From Thalassotalea fonticola (GTDB taxonomy: Bacteria; Pseudomonadota; Gammaproteobacteria; Enterobacterales; Alteromonadaceae): a DNA stretch of 64,000 bases. The DNA lies in the NCBI RefSeq assembly GCF_032911225.1, contig NZ_CP136600.1:4402001-4466000 (forward strand). The letters run 5' to 3'. Shown one piece after another: positions 55,691-64,000 of this stretch. The translations under genes and the position numbers were made by a program. How positions within the stretch are numbered: the first letter of the stretch is position 1; every line of letters begins with the position of its first letter. The notes below the pieces were generated by a model that saw only the letters and a program-made list of their open reading frames with translations, had not been told where the DNA came from and made no database searches.

Positions 55691-56344
55691 TTATTCTATG
55701 ACGTACAAGTATATCGCTAAAAAGTGGCAGATGCTGCCGGCTAAAACAAAGACGTGCCAAATGGCATGGTTGAAAGGGATTTTTTTATAGGCGTAAAATA
55801 TGGCGCCTAAACTGTAAGCTGCGCCGCCACTGGCTAGCAAAATTAATCCTCCAGTTGCGACATTAGCGATCATTTGAGGTGCGGCTATAACAATTAACCA
55901 CCCCATAGCTAAATAAGTAAATAGCGATACTTTAGGAAAGCGCTGTTTATAAACAATTTTGAAATATATCCCTATAATCGCCATTGTCCACACGATTGAC
56001 AAAATGGAGTAACCCCAAGCACCTTTGATGCTAATTAACATAAAAGGAGTGTAGGTGCCGGCAATTAATAAATAAATGGCGCAATGATCGAGAAGCTTAA
56101 GAACCTTTTTAGCTGATGCGTTGGTAACACTATGATAAAGAGTCGAAGCTAAAAACAAGATGATCATACTGCTGCCATAAACAATCGCACTGGTAAGTTC
56201 AAAGGCATCGTTAGCCACAATAATCATTAACGTTAATGCAGCAACGCTCAACATCGCTCCTACGCCATGGGTGATAGAGTTTAGTAATTCCTCAACGAAT
56301 GAATATCCTTGGGAAATCTTCTGTTTAATTACTTGTGTAGCCAT
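55691..56344 (-). CDS. trhA: Hemolysin III family membrane protein (TrhA/YqfA)
   Basis: 217 aa, seven membrane segments, adiponectin-receptor-like fold. SFVEELLNSITHGVGAMLSVAAL, STLYHSV, LDHCAIYLLIAGTYTPF and the C-terminal AIWHVFVLAGSICHFLAIYLYV carry the conserved His residues. In E. coli the homologue affects membrane energetics and is linked to the fatty acid regulators. A FadR-like site lies 44 bases upstream. Confidence 0.85.
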   Translation of the reverse strand: MATQVIKQKISQGYSFVEELLNSITHGVGAMLSVAALTLMIIVANDAFELTSAIVYGSSMIILFLASTLYHSVTNASAKKVLKLLDHCAIYLLIAGTYTPFMLISIKGAWGYSILSIVWTMAIIGIYFKIVYKQRFPKVSLFTYLAMGWLIVIAAPQMIANVATGGLILLASGGAAYSLGAIFYAYKKIPFNHAIWHVFVLAGSICHFLAIYLYVIE

Positions 56345-56387
56345 TGCGCGTTTACTTTATATTTTATCGAGTTGTGTAATTTTGATG

Positions 56388-56404
56388 AACTAGTATGACC
56401 AGTT
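56388..56404. promoter_or_regulatory. FadR-like operator upstream of trhA
   Basis: AACTAGTATGACCAGTT fits the gammaproteobacterial FadR consensus AACTGGTCNGACCAGTT with two mismatches. Further upstream a 10-bp palindrome AGTGTACACT (56438-56447) may be a second site. The 360 bases up to the DUF3545 gene hold no other gene. Confidence 0.45.
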
Positions 56405-56651
56405 AAAAGAACTAATTCAATCAAAAAATGTAAAACAAGTGTACACTGAAATCTCACTCTAGTCATTCGAATTGCTTTATTTGATATGATCCATTTGAAA
56501 TCAGTGGCTTAAAGGTTATGTTGTTTGGTTTTGTGACTTTTTGGTATGATTTGTTCTTGTTTTTAATTATGTTTTAATGGTTATTTGTGTACGTGTGTTC
56601 ACTGGAATTTGTAGGTGTTATATAAAATAATCATTCATTTATGGGCATTAA

Positions 56652-56672
56652 AAAACCCCGTAAACGGGGTTT
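56652..56672 (-). terminator. Terminator of the DUF3545 gene
   Basis: Stem AAAACCCCG/CGGGGTTTT with a TAAA-type loop; on the minus strand the right side becomes a T run. It lies 36 bases beyond the DUF3545 stop. Confidence 0.85.
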
Positions 56673-56707
56673 TGAATAATAAATTTTATTAACGAAGGTT
56701 ACTTGTA

Positions 56708-56878
56708 TTAATATTCTTCTAGTAAGTGCTCTAGAGAACCGTCATAAAATTCAATTTGTTTTTCTAGTTCTAATTTTTCTTTAAGTTGCTCAATCTCACG
56801 CCATTTGCATTTTGCTTTTGTTGTTTTGGCTTTCGATTTACCTTCAATTAACTGAATTAAATTATCAATTGGATCCAT
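56708..56878 (-). CDS. DUF3545 family small protein
   Basis: 56 aa, below common length cut-offs. Start ATG at 56878 preceded by AAGGAG, stop at 56708. MDPIDNLIQLIEGKSKAKTT is followed by KWREIEQLKEKLELEKQIEFYDGSLEHLL, a charged coiled-coil-like stretch with the KWREIE core of DUF3545. Function unknown; flanked by its own terminator. Confidence 0.8.
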   Translation of the reverse strand: MDPIDNLIQLIEGKSKAKTTKAKCKWREIEQLKEKLELEKQIEFYDGSLEHLLEEY

Positions 56879-56974
56879 GTTAAAGCTCCTTATTTATTAT
56901 TATTTTTTAAAACGCCTCTTCTTAATATCACAGCAAATTTAAAAATGGAACACTTTAGTAACAAAAAAACAATA

Positions 56975-56999
56975 AAAAAGTCGCACTTGGCGACTTTTT
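56975..56999 (-). terminator. Terminator of tal
   Basis: Perfect 10-bp stem AAAAAGTCGC/GCGACTTTTT with an ACTTG loop, 48 bases after the transaldolase stop. Confidence 0.9.
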
Positions 57000-57047
57000 G
57001 AGCAGGTGTTGTTTTTTGAAGGTAAAAACAACAGATATCGAATTAAA

Positions 57048-58001
57048 TTAAAACAAATCGGCGAGTTTATCTTCAAGTTTAATTTGATCGACAGTAAACC
57101 CGCGGATACCTTCGGCCAGTTTTTCGGTAGCCATAGCATCTTGGTTCATCTGCCAGCGAAACATTTGCTCGCTTAAGCTTTGTGGACGTTGTGTTGAAAC
57201 CTCGCCTGCAATTAGCTTTTGTTTAACTGCCTCATCGCTTTGCTCTAGCTCTTCTAATAGTTGCGGGCTGATAGTTAAGCGGTCACAGCCAGCAAGCTCT
57301 AATATTTCGTCTTTATTTCTAAAACTTGCGCCCATGACAATTGTTTTATAATCAAACTTTTTGTAATAGTTAAAAATGCTTGTTACTGAAACAACGCCAG
57401 GATCTTCTGCTGCAGGGTAGCTATCTTTACCGCTACTTTTCTTATACCAATCAAGAATTCGGCCTACAAATGGAGAAATTAAAAATACGCCTGCTTCGGC
57501 GCAAGCTTGTGCCTGACAAAAGCTAAATAACAGTGTTAAATTGCAATTAATGCCTTTACTTTCTAATATCTCTGCAGCTTTGATGCCTTCCCAAGTTGAC
57601 GCCATTTTGATCAAAATTCGATCTGTAGCAATGCCAGCATCATTATATAAAGATATTAACTTCTCTGCTTTTGCTACGGTAGCGTCTACATCAAAAGATA
57701 AACGTGAGTCTACTTCGGTTGAAATACGTCCTGGTATCACTTTTAAAATTTCTAAACCTATTAGCACTGATAACTTATCGCCAGCATCAATAACTTGCTG
57801 CTGTTTATCGTTTGATTGTGCTTTTGCCCACTCTACAGCTTGAGCAAGTAATGGTTGGTAACTTTCAATGCTTGCTGCTTTTAACAAAAGAGAAGGGTTA
57901 GTTGTTGCGTCTTCTGGTTGGTATTGTGCAATTGCGCCAACGTCGCCTGTATCGGCAACTACTGTTGTCATCGCTTTAAGCTGAGATAATTGAGAGGTCA
58001 T
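57048..58001 (-). CDS. tal: Transaldolase B
   Basis: 317 aa from ATG 58001, preceded by AGGTGG; a GTG at 58010 is also open. The Schiff-base Lys lies in [31 protein letters not shown] and [11 protein letters not shown] are family motifs. Pentose-phosphate enzyme (sedoheptulose 7-phosphate and glyceraldehyde 3-phosphate exchange). It would help process carbon entering as 6-phosphogluconate from the GH94-gluconokinase locus, although not linked genetically. Confidence 0.96.
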   Translation of the reverse strand: MTSQLSQLKAMTTVVADTGDVGAIAQYQPEDATTNPSLLLKAASIESYQPLLAQAVEWAKAQSNDKQQQVIDAGDKLSVLIGLEILKVIPGRISTEVDSRLSFDVDATVAKAEKLISLYNDAGIATDRILIKMASTWEGIKAAEILESKGINCNLTLLFSFCQAQACAEAGVFLISPFVGRILDWYKKSSGKDSYPAAEDPGVVSVTSIFNYYKKFDYKTIVMGASFRNKDEILELAGCDRLTISPQLLEELEQSDEAVKQKLIAGEVSTQRPQSLSEQMFRWQMNQDAMATEKLAEGIRGFTVDQIKLEDKLADLF

Positions 58002-58261
58002 GAATGCCACCTAATAAGAATAAGTTGTAATAAAATTTCAGTAAAAGCCAAAGCTTGCGTTGTATAATGCGGTAAATTGCGATTGTACTTGCCTATTTGT
58101 AACAAAATTACCAGATATGGCAAGAGCTAAATTGCTTTTTAGAGTAAATAATCGAATATATTTTAATAATCTCGGTAAAAAAGTTAATTTTGTTAGTTAA
58201 AATAAGTGTTCTATACATGATATAGTTTTAGCAGTTATTTTAATAAAACTTGTGAATTATT

Positions 58262-59035
58262 ATGTTATTAGTTGTGTCTCCGGCAAAAAACCTCGATTTT
58301 GAATCTGAACTTCCTACCAACGAGTATAGTCAACCTGAATTATTAGACCATAGTGCTGAGCTTATTAAACGCTGTGTAACTTTAACACCAGCTGATCTTT
58401 CTTCACTAATGGGAATTAGCGATAAACTAGCAGGTTTGAATGTGGCAAGGTTTACCCAATGGCACATGCCTTTTACCCCTGAAAATGCAAGACCCGCAGT
58501 ATTAGCTTTTAATGGTGATGTTTATACTGGCTTAGATGCAAAATCATTTACTGGCGCTGATTTTAAATTTGCTCAACAGCACCTCAGAATTTTATCTGGT
58601 TTATATGGCGTGTTAAAGCCGCTTGATTTAATGCAAGCTTATCGCCTTGAAATGGGTACTAAGTTGGACAATACTCGCGGCACAAATCTGTATCAGTTTT
58701 GGGGGAGTGTGGTAACTGATAACATTAATGCAGCATTAAAAGCGCAAGGTGATGAGATATTAATTAATCTTGCCTCTACTGAATATTTTAAGTCGGTTAA
58801 AAAGAAAGATCTTAACGGCACAATTATTACACCTGCATTTAAAGATTGGAAAAATGGTCAATATAAGATGATCAGTTTTTTTGCCAAAAAAGCGCGTGGA
58901 TTTATGGCGCGTTATATTATTGAAAATCAAATTACCGATGTAGAGCAACTGAAATCTTTTGATGTAGCAGGCTATGGCTATAACGAAGCTTTATCTACCG
59001 AAAGTGTACCTGTATTTACGCGTAAGCAGGTGTAA
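58262..59035 (+). CDS. yaaA: Peroxide stress protein YaaA
   Basis: 257 aa, full length. [13 protein letters not shown] at the N-terminus, [45 protein letters not shown] and [11 protein letters not shown] are diagnostic. In E. coli it lowers intracellular free iron during peroxide stress and binds DNA. Single gene, divergent from tal. Confidence 0.95.
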   Translation: MLLVVSPAKNLDFESELPTNEYSQPELLDHSAELIKRCVTLTPADLSSLMGISDKLAGLNVARFTQWHMPFTPENARPAVLAFNGDVYTGLDAKSFTGADFKFAQQHLRILSGLYGVLKPLDLMQAYRLEMGTKLDNTRGTNLYQFWGSVVTDNINAALKAQGDEILINLASTEYFKSVKKKDLNGTIITPAFKDWKNGQYKMISFFAKKARGFMARYIIENQITDVEQLKSFDVAGYGYNEALSTESVPVFTRKQV

Positions 59036-59071
59036 AGTTAACCACGAAAGACAAAGATAAATTTTTAATTT

Positions 59072-59251
59072 ATACCCGTTACCATTCAATATGCAGGTTT
59101 CAGAGCTCTTGAGCTTCTTCGATGGGTTTAAAAGCAATTTATGTCGCGTTATTAAATTGAACAATGGAACAACCATTCTCTAAATTTAATGCCTTACCTA
59201 AATTGCTTTTAACTCCCACTGAAATCCCGCACTTTGAATGGCAGCGGGTAT
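59072..59251. repeat. 180-bp imperfect palindromic element
   Basis: Outer arms ATACCCGTTACCATTCAA and, inverted, ATACCCGCTGCCATTCAA agree at 16 of 18 positions. Inner arms also pair (TTTAAAAGCAATTTA with TTAAAAGCAATTTA inverted). Nearly the whole stretch between yaaA and the next gene can fold into one long hairpin. No coding capacity. It looks like a non-autonomous mobile element or a structured repeat. Confidence 0.7.
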
Positions 59252-59297
59252 GATATATGCTGTATAACAAAGAACAAGGATGAATTAAGGAGTTCAA

Positions 59298-59816
59298 TTG
59301 TTAACCCTACTAGCAAAATTATTCAAAGCGTTAAATTCTGAAAGCTCACCAAGGCAAATTGCATTGGCAATTGCCCTGGGGATGATCATCGGCTTAAGCC
59401 CAACACTCAGCTTGCATAATCTTATGGTGTTGTTTATCGCTTTTATTGTACGAGTAAATTTAAGTGCGTTTTTTGTCGCATTTGCGGGTTTTAGTTTATT
59501 GGCGTTGGGATTATCACCAATATTTGCCAGCGTGGGTGAGGGGGTACTTACCAATCCTGGATTAGCAAGTTTGTGGCAGGGTTTTTATCAATCCAATATA
59601 TTTAAGCTCGCTCATTTTCATAATACCCTGACGCTAGGATCATTTATTTTTTCGCTAGTTTTATTTATCCCTACGGTCTTTATTAGCCAATATCTTATTA
59701 AACGTTATCGTCACCATGTAAAAGCTTTTATTGAGAAGTTTAAAATTGTACAGGCATTAAAAAGCTCTCGTTTTTACCGTATTTATCAAAGTTTAACAAA
59801 CTCGGGAGTGGCGTAA
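59298..59816 (+). CDS. DUF2062 membrane protein (TIGR03546-type)
   Basis: 172 aa starting at a TTG with AAGGAG five bases upstream. Three or four hydrophobic segments (IALAIALGMIIGLSPT, LMVLFIAFIVRVNLSAFFVAFAGFSLLALGL, FIFSLVLFIPTVFISQYL). The DUF2062 pattern SPRQIALAIALGMIIGLSP is clear. Its stop overlaps the next start (TAATG); this pair is commonly adjacent in marine gammaproteobacteria. Function unknown. Confidence 0.85.
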   Translation: MLTLLAKLFKALNSESSPRQIALAIALGMIIGLSPTLSLHNLMVLFIAFIVRVNLSAFFVAFAGFSLLALGLSPIFASVGEGVLTNPGLASLWQGFYQSNIFKLAHFHNTLTLGSFIFSLVLFIPTVFISQYLIKRYRHHVKAFIEKFKIVQALKSSRFYRIYQSLTNSGVA

Positions 59817-61615
59817 TGACAAAGTATTTTCGTTGGCAAGGTATTCTTGGTTTTATTGCAACTTGTGTGATCTTATTTTCGCTATTATTTATTTTTGCGC
59901 CTTCAATTATTAAGTTAAGTTTGGAACAAGGTGGCGGCTGGTATTTAGGTGCTGAGGTAAATGTTGGTGATGTTGAAATTAATTATTCACCGCTATTAGT
60001 GACCGTTAACGATTTACAAGCTACTGACAATAAAAAGCCAAGCCACAATATAGTTGCTTTTGGCTCTGCCAGTGCAGGCGTAGATGTTTGGCAATACTTA
60101 TTTGGTAAAATACTTATTGAAGAACTGTCTATTACCGCTTTAACGTTTGATAGTGAGCGTTCAAAGGTAGGAGAAATATATCGTGATTCCGATACTTCTC
60201 TGGTTGAGGCTACAGGGCAATCAATTGAAAAACAAATGCCGGCAATTGAGGAGCAGTTCCCCGACGTTAAAGATATTTTAAATGACAGTAATTTATTAAC
60301 TGTTAAAGCGTCAAAGCAATTAGAGCAAGCGTATAAAACAGAAAAGAAAAAACTAAAACAACTAGTAAACAACTTACCGTCTAAAGATGTTTTAAAGTCT
60401 TACGAATCACAAGTTAAGAAGTTGTCGAAGACCAAAGTTAAATCGATTGAAGATTTCAATAAGCTTAAAAGTGACTTTGAGGCCCTGAAAAAACAATTTA
60501 AACAGGATAAAGCATTAGTTAAGCAATCGCAGCAGCAACTGAAACAAAGTAAAAATGTATTGGCTAAGGCGTTAACTGATGTGAAGGCTGCACCAGACAG
60601 TGACTGGCAACAGTTAAAAAGTAAGTATCAGCTAGATAAAGTTGATAATGCTGACTTTGCTCATATTTTATTTGGTGAGCAAGCGAGAGAGTACTATGAA
60701 TCGGCAGAACAGCTATATGCCCGAATAAAGCCCTTTTTAGATTCCAATAAAGAAGCAAAACTTGCTGAGCAGGCCGAGAGAGAAAAAAGTTTAGCTTATG
60801 GGCGTTTCATCCACTTTATCGATGAAAACCCATTACCACCTTGGCTCATTAAAAAAGCATTATTTCAAGTAGAGCTGGTACAAGGTAGCTTTAACTTTGA
60901 AATTAATGAATTAACTGCTGAGCATTGGCATAGAAATAAACCAACAATCATAAAGGTTAGTAGTAATAACTTATTAAAAAGTGGTGACGCACTGATAAAT
61001 ACGCAAGTGTTTAATGATAATGTTGCTATTACCAGTAAAGGTGATTGGCAAATCTCTCAAGTGCCAATTGATGATGCAAAGTTGCGCGATAAAGATAATT
61101 TCTCTTTGGCAATGCAATCAGCAAATCTTGCTGGCGTTGGGCAATTTAATTTAGTTGATAGCTCATTAAATAGTATTAATAAATTCGAGGTAAATCAGGC
61201 TAGATTTACTGGCGCATCAACGTCAAGTGTTGGCCGTTCATTATTGGCTGCAATTGATACTGTTAAACAATTTTCGCTGAATATTGATATAGAAGGTCAA
61301 TTAAACTCGCCTAGTTACCGCATAAAATCTGATTTAGACAACATAATTACCAAGGCTATCGCTGAGCAACTTAAAGCTAAACTCTCTACCTTTCAAAAGC
61401 AATTGCAATCAGGCTTAAATCAGAAAGTCGCCCAGTCGTTAAAAATAAGTGATAGTGAGGCTGCAGAGTTTGCTGATGCTGAGGCATTATTGACCGATAC
61501 TGATAAAGCATTGGATAATCTACTGAAATCGGATGTAGTCAAGAAAAAGAAAAAAGAGTTAGAAAACAAAGCTAAAGATAAGTTAAAGGATAAGCTTGAT
61601 AAGTTATTTGGTTAG
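59816..61615 (+). CDS. TIGR03545-type envelope protein
   Basis: 599 aa. One N-terminal membrane helix (GFIATCVILFSLLFIFAPSIIKLS), then an AsmA-like start (LGAEVNVGDVEINYSPLLVTVNDLQATD), a long Lys/Gln-rich coiled coil at about 160-260, a beta-rich region, and a Lys-rich helical tail. The body should lie in the periplasm. It is the partner of the DUF2062 gene. The domain resembles proteins that bridge inner and outer membrane, but no role is established. Confidence 0.8.
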   Translation: MTKYFRWQGILGFIATCVILFSLLFIFAPSIIKLSLEQGGGWYLGAEVNVGDVEINYSPLLVTVNDLQATDNKKPSHNIVAFGSASAGVDVWQYLFGKILIEELSITALTFDSERSKVGEIYRDSDTSLVEATGQSIEKQMPAIEEQFPDVKDILNDSNLLTVKASKQLEQAYKTEKKKLKQLVNNLPSKDVLKSYESQVKKLSKTKVKSIEDFNKLKSDFEALKKQFKQDKALVKQSQQQLKQSKNVLAKALTDVKAAPDSDWQQLKSKYQLDKVDNADFAHILFGEQAREYYESAEQLYARIKPFLDSNKEAKLAEQAEREKSLAYGRFIHFIDENPLPPWLIKKALFQVELVQGSFNFEINELTAEHWHRNKPTIIKVSSNNLLKSGDALINTQVFNDNVAITSKGDWQISQVPIDDAKLRDKDNFSLAMQSANLAGVGQFNLVDSSLNSINKFEVNQARFTGASTSSVGRSLLAAIDTVKQFSLNIDIEGQLNSPSYRIKSDLDNIITKAIAEQLKAKLSTFQKQLQSGLNQKVAQSLKISDSEAAEFADAEALLTDTDKALDNLLKSDVVKKKKKELENKAKDKLKDKLDKLFG

Positions 61616-61630
61616 CTTTTACGAAGTTAA

Positions 61631-61668
61631 AAGATAAGGCTTTAATAAATATTTTAAAGCCTTATCTT
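61631..61668. terminator. Bidirectional terminator
   Basis: Perfect 15-bp stem AAGATAAGGCTTTAA/TTAAAGCCTTATCTT with an 8-base loop between convergent genes. Confidence 0.85.
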
Positions 61669-61688
61669 AAATAGTTATTTTAATCAGA

Positions 61689-62717
61689 CTAATCAACGGT
61701 CCAGGTTACTTCATCTTTTACGCCATTACGTAAATAAACGAACTTAACTTTATCCCCTTTTTTATAATTTGAAAAACGTTGTCTAAGTTTCATCGCATCT
61801 TCTAGTTTTTTAAGTTTGATACCGTCCACTTCTAATATGATATCACCACCAAGTAACACTGGTGTACGGCCTATCATTACGTTTAAGTAGCCACCTTGAA
61901 AGCCAAGCTTATCTGCTAACGTTGCTGGAACAACATGTTGAATCAACATCCCATAACCAAACTGGTTATTAATTGCTTTTGACTGCATTTCATTCAACAA
62001 GTGTGGAATAAGTCCAACAAATGCACTAGGTTCAGAAGCGATAATTTCTTTAATAGTATCAACTGAAACAACAAAGCCTAAACCATTACTGCCACCAGAC
62101 TGAGAAAGTATATGACTTACAATACCAATAATATCGCCGTCTAAGTTAAACAAAGGACCACCTGAGTTACCTTGGTTAATTGATGCATCAGTTTGTAATA
62201 AACGTGGTGTAATATTTGTACCTGGAATGGTTTCTCTGTCTCTAATCCCACTTAGGTAGCCAACAGATAAACTATGGCTTACGCCATAAGGTGCACCAAT
62301 AGCAATAACTTGTTCGCCAATTGTGTAACCACCGTTGTCAGCAAGTTTTAAAGGTTTAATGCTATCAGGTATTTTTCTGGCGCGGATCATTGCCAGATCA
62401 ATTAAGTTATCAACCCAAAGAACGTGGCCTGAAGTTTTACTACCATCGGTAAATATCACTTCAATGTTTGTGGCTCTGCCAACAACATGAGCTGCGGTTA
62501 ATATATTACCTTCTTTGCTAATTATTGCGCCGGAGCCTAATGATTTACTCGATGTTTCTTTATAACTTACTTGCCCAGGTTTTGGATTTGCAATTGACGT
62601 TACGTGTAATTCAACCACACCGTCATTAACTTTTTTGAAAAGTTGCTTTACTGAACTGTCAGCCTGAGCTGATAAAGATAAGAATACAAAAATACTTAAA
62701 CAAAAAATACGGAACAT
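61689..62717 (-). CDS. Periplasmic S1C serine protease with PDZ domain
   Basis: 342 aa with a signal peptide (FCLSIFVFLSLSAQA). Trypsin-like triad: His in LTAAHVVG, Asp in LIDLAMIRA, Ser in INQGNSGGPLF. A PDZ domain occupies the last 100 residues or so (YLNVMIGRTPVLLGGDIILEVDGIKL). DegP/DegS-like architecture with one PDZ. Likely involved in envelope quality control. Confidence 0.88.
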   Translation of the reverse strand: MFRIFCLSIFVFLSLSAQADSSVKQLFKKVNDGVVELHVTSIANPKPGQVSYKETSSKSLGSGAIISKEGNILTAAHVVGRATNIEVIFTDGSKTSGHVLWVDNLIDLAMIRARKIPDSIKPLKLADNGGYTIGEQVIAIGAPYGVSHSLSVGYLSGIRDRETIPGTNITPRLLQTDASINQGNSGGPLFNLDGDIIGIVSHILSQSGGSNGLGFVVSVDTIKEIIASEPSAFVGLIPHLLNEMQSKAINNQFGYGMLIQHVVPATLADKLGFQGGYLNVMIGRTPVLLGGDIILEVDGIKLKKLEDAMKLRQRFSNYKKGDKVKFVYLRNGVKDEVTWTVD

Positions 62718-62841
62718 ATGTTTTCCAATTTGGGAACTGAAATTTGAGTGTACGTATTTTGTTAATAAAAGAAAGGAGTATTTCAGCTTGATATGTTTTT
62801 TTTGATATGAAATTAACTTCTAATGAGGAGGAGTTGAAAAA

Positions 62842-62875
62842 ATTAAGGCTTTAATAAGATGATTAAAGCCTTAAT
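62842..62875 (-). terminator. Terminator of the DEAD-box helicase gene
   Basis: Perfect 14-bp stem ATTAAGGCTTTAAT/ATTAAAGCCTTAAT with an AAGATG loop, 20 bases beyond the helicase stop. Confidence 0.85.
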
Positions 62876-62894
62876 GAAATAAGAGTATCACTTA

Positions 62895-64000
62895 CTAACT
62901 AGCAGATTTTTTTCTCGCCTTTTTCGCTTTCTTAGCCTTTTTAGCGGCTTTTGCTTTACGGGTTAGACCCGCATTTTTCTTAACGACTTTTTTGGTCTTA
63001 TTTTTTTTAACTGGAATTCTTGCTTCTTTATAAGCAGGTCGCAGCTCATCAATAACACGGCGACGCAGTATTTCTTCGGTAAAGCGTTCAATTTTACCAA
63101 CCGAAAGCATATCATGTGCTTCAACTAGTGAAATGGCTGTTCCTTTTTTACCTGCTCGCCCTGTACGGCCAATACGGTGTACATAAATGTCAGCTTTGCG
63201 CGGCATATCAAAGTTAATTACATGAGTTATGTCATCAATATCTAGGCCACGAGCTGCAACATCGGTCGCAATTAAGATGTTCACTTTGCCTGTTTTTACA
63301 CGAGATACTGCATTATTACGCTTGTCTTGCGGCATTTCACCTTCAAGCCATGCGTTACTCAATTCTTCACTTTGTAAAACCCCGGCAAGCATCTGTACTG
63401 TTTCGCGTTTGTTAGCAAACACAACCGCACGTTTAACATCTTTTTGTTTGAGGATATGGCAAAGCAACTTTAATTTATGTTCTTTGCTATCGGCTAAATG
63501 CAACCATTGGTGAGTTTTGGCTTTTTCTTTACGAGAAGGATCTGATTCAACAAATACAGGCTCGTTCAATAAGTCTTTCGAAAAACGAATAATTCCGGCA
63601 CCAGCTAAAGTTGCAGACAATAATAACGTTTGTTTTCTCCAGCGTGCTTCACCCGCAATACGATTGATACTGTCAGAAAAACCCATATCCAACATACGAT
63701 CTGCTTCATCTAACACTAATATTTCAATGTCTCTGGCATCAAATTGTTCGTTATCGATGTAATCCATTAATCGTCCAGGTGTCGCGATTAACATGTCAGT
63801 AGTTTGCGTTAAAATTTCTTTATGAGAACCATAATTTACACCACCGGTAATTAAGCCAATTTTGATGTCGGTAAATTCCGTTAATAATTCAGCCTGCTGA
63901 AATATTTGGGTGGCTAATTCTCTTGTTGGCGCAAGAATTAATACTCTAGGAAAGCCTGGCTTTGTTCTTGGGTAATCTAATAAATGCTGAGCACAAGGCA
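62895..64000 (-). CDS. srmB: DEAD-box RNA helicase, SrmB-like (5' end outside window)
   Basis: The frame runs on to the window edge, so the N-terminal part with the Walker A motif is missing. Visible from the edge: PCAQHLLDYPRTKPGFPRVLILAPTRELA (motif Ia), ITGGV, ATPGR, VLDEADRMLD (motif II), LLSATL, and the C-terminal helicase motifs ATDVAARGLDI and HRIGRTGRAGKKG. The QHLLDYPR segment resembles E. coli SrmB, which assists 50S assembly. A Lys/Arg/Ala-rich tail (about 50 residues) follows. An internal Met at 63794 is not the start. Confidence 0.88.
   Translation of the reverse strand, partial: PCAQHLLDYPRTKPGFPRVLILAPTRELATQIFQQAELLTEFTDIKIGLITGGVNYGSHKEILTQTTDMLIATPGRLMDYIDNEQFDARDIEILVLDEADRMLDMGFSDSINRIAGEARWRKQTLLLSATLAGAGIIRFSKDLLNEPVFVESDPSRKEKAKTHQWLHLADSKEHKLKLLCHILKQKDVKRAVVFANKRETVQMLAGVLQSEELSNAWLEGEMPQDKRNNAVSRVKTGKVNILIATDVAARGLDIDDITHVINFDMPRKADIYVHRIGRTGRAGKKGTAISLVEAHDMLSVGKIERFTEEILRRRVIDELRPAYKEARIPVKKNKTKKVVKKNAGLTRKAKAAKKAKKAKKARKKSAS

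Noticed and set aside
1..64000. CRISPR arrays, tRNA or rRNA genes, prophage, integrase or transposase genes
   Set aside because: Looked for on both strands by eye and from the protein translations; none recognised.

Overview
The window looks like a chromosome segment of a marine gammaproteobacterium of the order Alteromonadales, probably Colwelliaceae (Colwellia or Thalassotalea-like). This is inferred from the AT-rich sequence, the class GN (marine proteobacterial) sortase, the large TonB-dependent receptor with neighbouring tryptophan-halogenase-like proteins, the TIGR03545/TIGR03546-type pair, DUF3545, a napEFDABC operon and a SrmB-like helicase at the edge. No database search was possible. 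I saw no rRNA, tRNA, CRISPR array, phage or transposase gene.

Region 1 (0-0.8 kb) is the end of a class GN sortase locus. Region 2 (0.8-26.4 kb) is a beta-glucoside utilisation locus. It contains two GPH-family symporters, a FucP/GluP-like sugar symporter, a GH1 beta-glucosidase, two GH3 lipoproteins (one ExoP-like, one with a PA14-like insert), a TonB-dependent receptor, two FAD-dependent tryptophan-halogenase-like proteins, a CBM9-like secreted protein, an ADP-ribosylglycohydrolase-fold lipoprotein and a LacI regulator. The most striking gene encodes a GH94 phosphorylase fused in one frame to a gluconokinase. The fusion suggests that cellobionate is phosphorolysed to glucose 1-phosphate and gluconate, and that gluconate is phosphorylated at once to 6-phosphogluconate. 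Six copies of a 14-bp palindrome (TGTAAGCGCTTACA or one-base variants) lie in front of the main transcription units and probably form the operator set of the local LacI regulator.

Region 3 (26.4-31.9 kb) holds housekeeping and small genes: DUF2750, a DUF3012-like lipoprotein, a LURP-one-related protein, a CnoX/YbbN-like thioredoxin-TPR protein without CxxC, a porin, msrA, DUF3820 and rmf. A MITE-like 106-bp inverted-repeat element fills the msrA/DUF3820 promoter region.

Region 4 (31.9-41.5 kb) is a molybdenum-cofactor block. A Moco riboswitch leads a ten-gene minus-strand operon, moaA-mobA-moaB-moaC-moaD-moaE-modA-modB-modC-moeB. Next to it are a second porin, paralogous to the first, and moeA. 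Region 5 (41.6-45.6 kb) has a lipocalin-like protein, a DsbA-fold protein, a degenerate metallo-beta-lactamase-fold protein, a small lipoprotein and a patch of dispersed repeats. Region 6 (45.6-50.2 kb) is the periplasmic nitrate reductase operon napEFDABC with an FNR-type box at the right distance for activation. It is a consumer of the Moco made next door.

Region 7 (50.3-64 kb) is general metabolism and envelope: tmcA, an ABC-2 exporter, a stand-alone KAS III, a TrhA/hemolysin III protein with a FadR-like site upstream, DUF3545, transaldolase, yaaA, a palindromic intergenic element, the TIGR03546/TIGR03545 pair, a periplasmic S1C protease and the 3' part of srmB.
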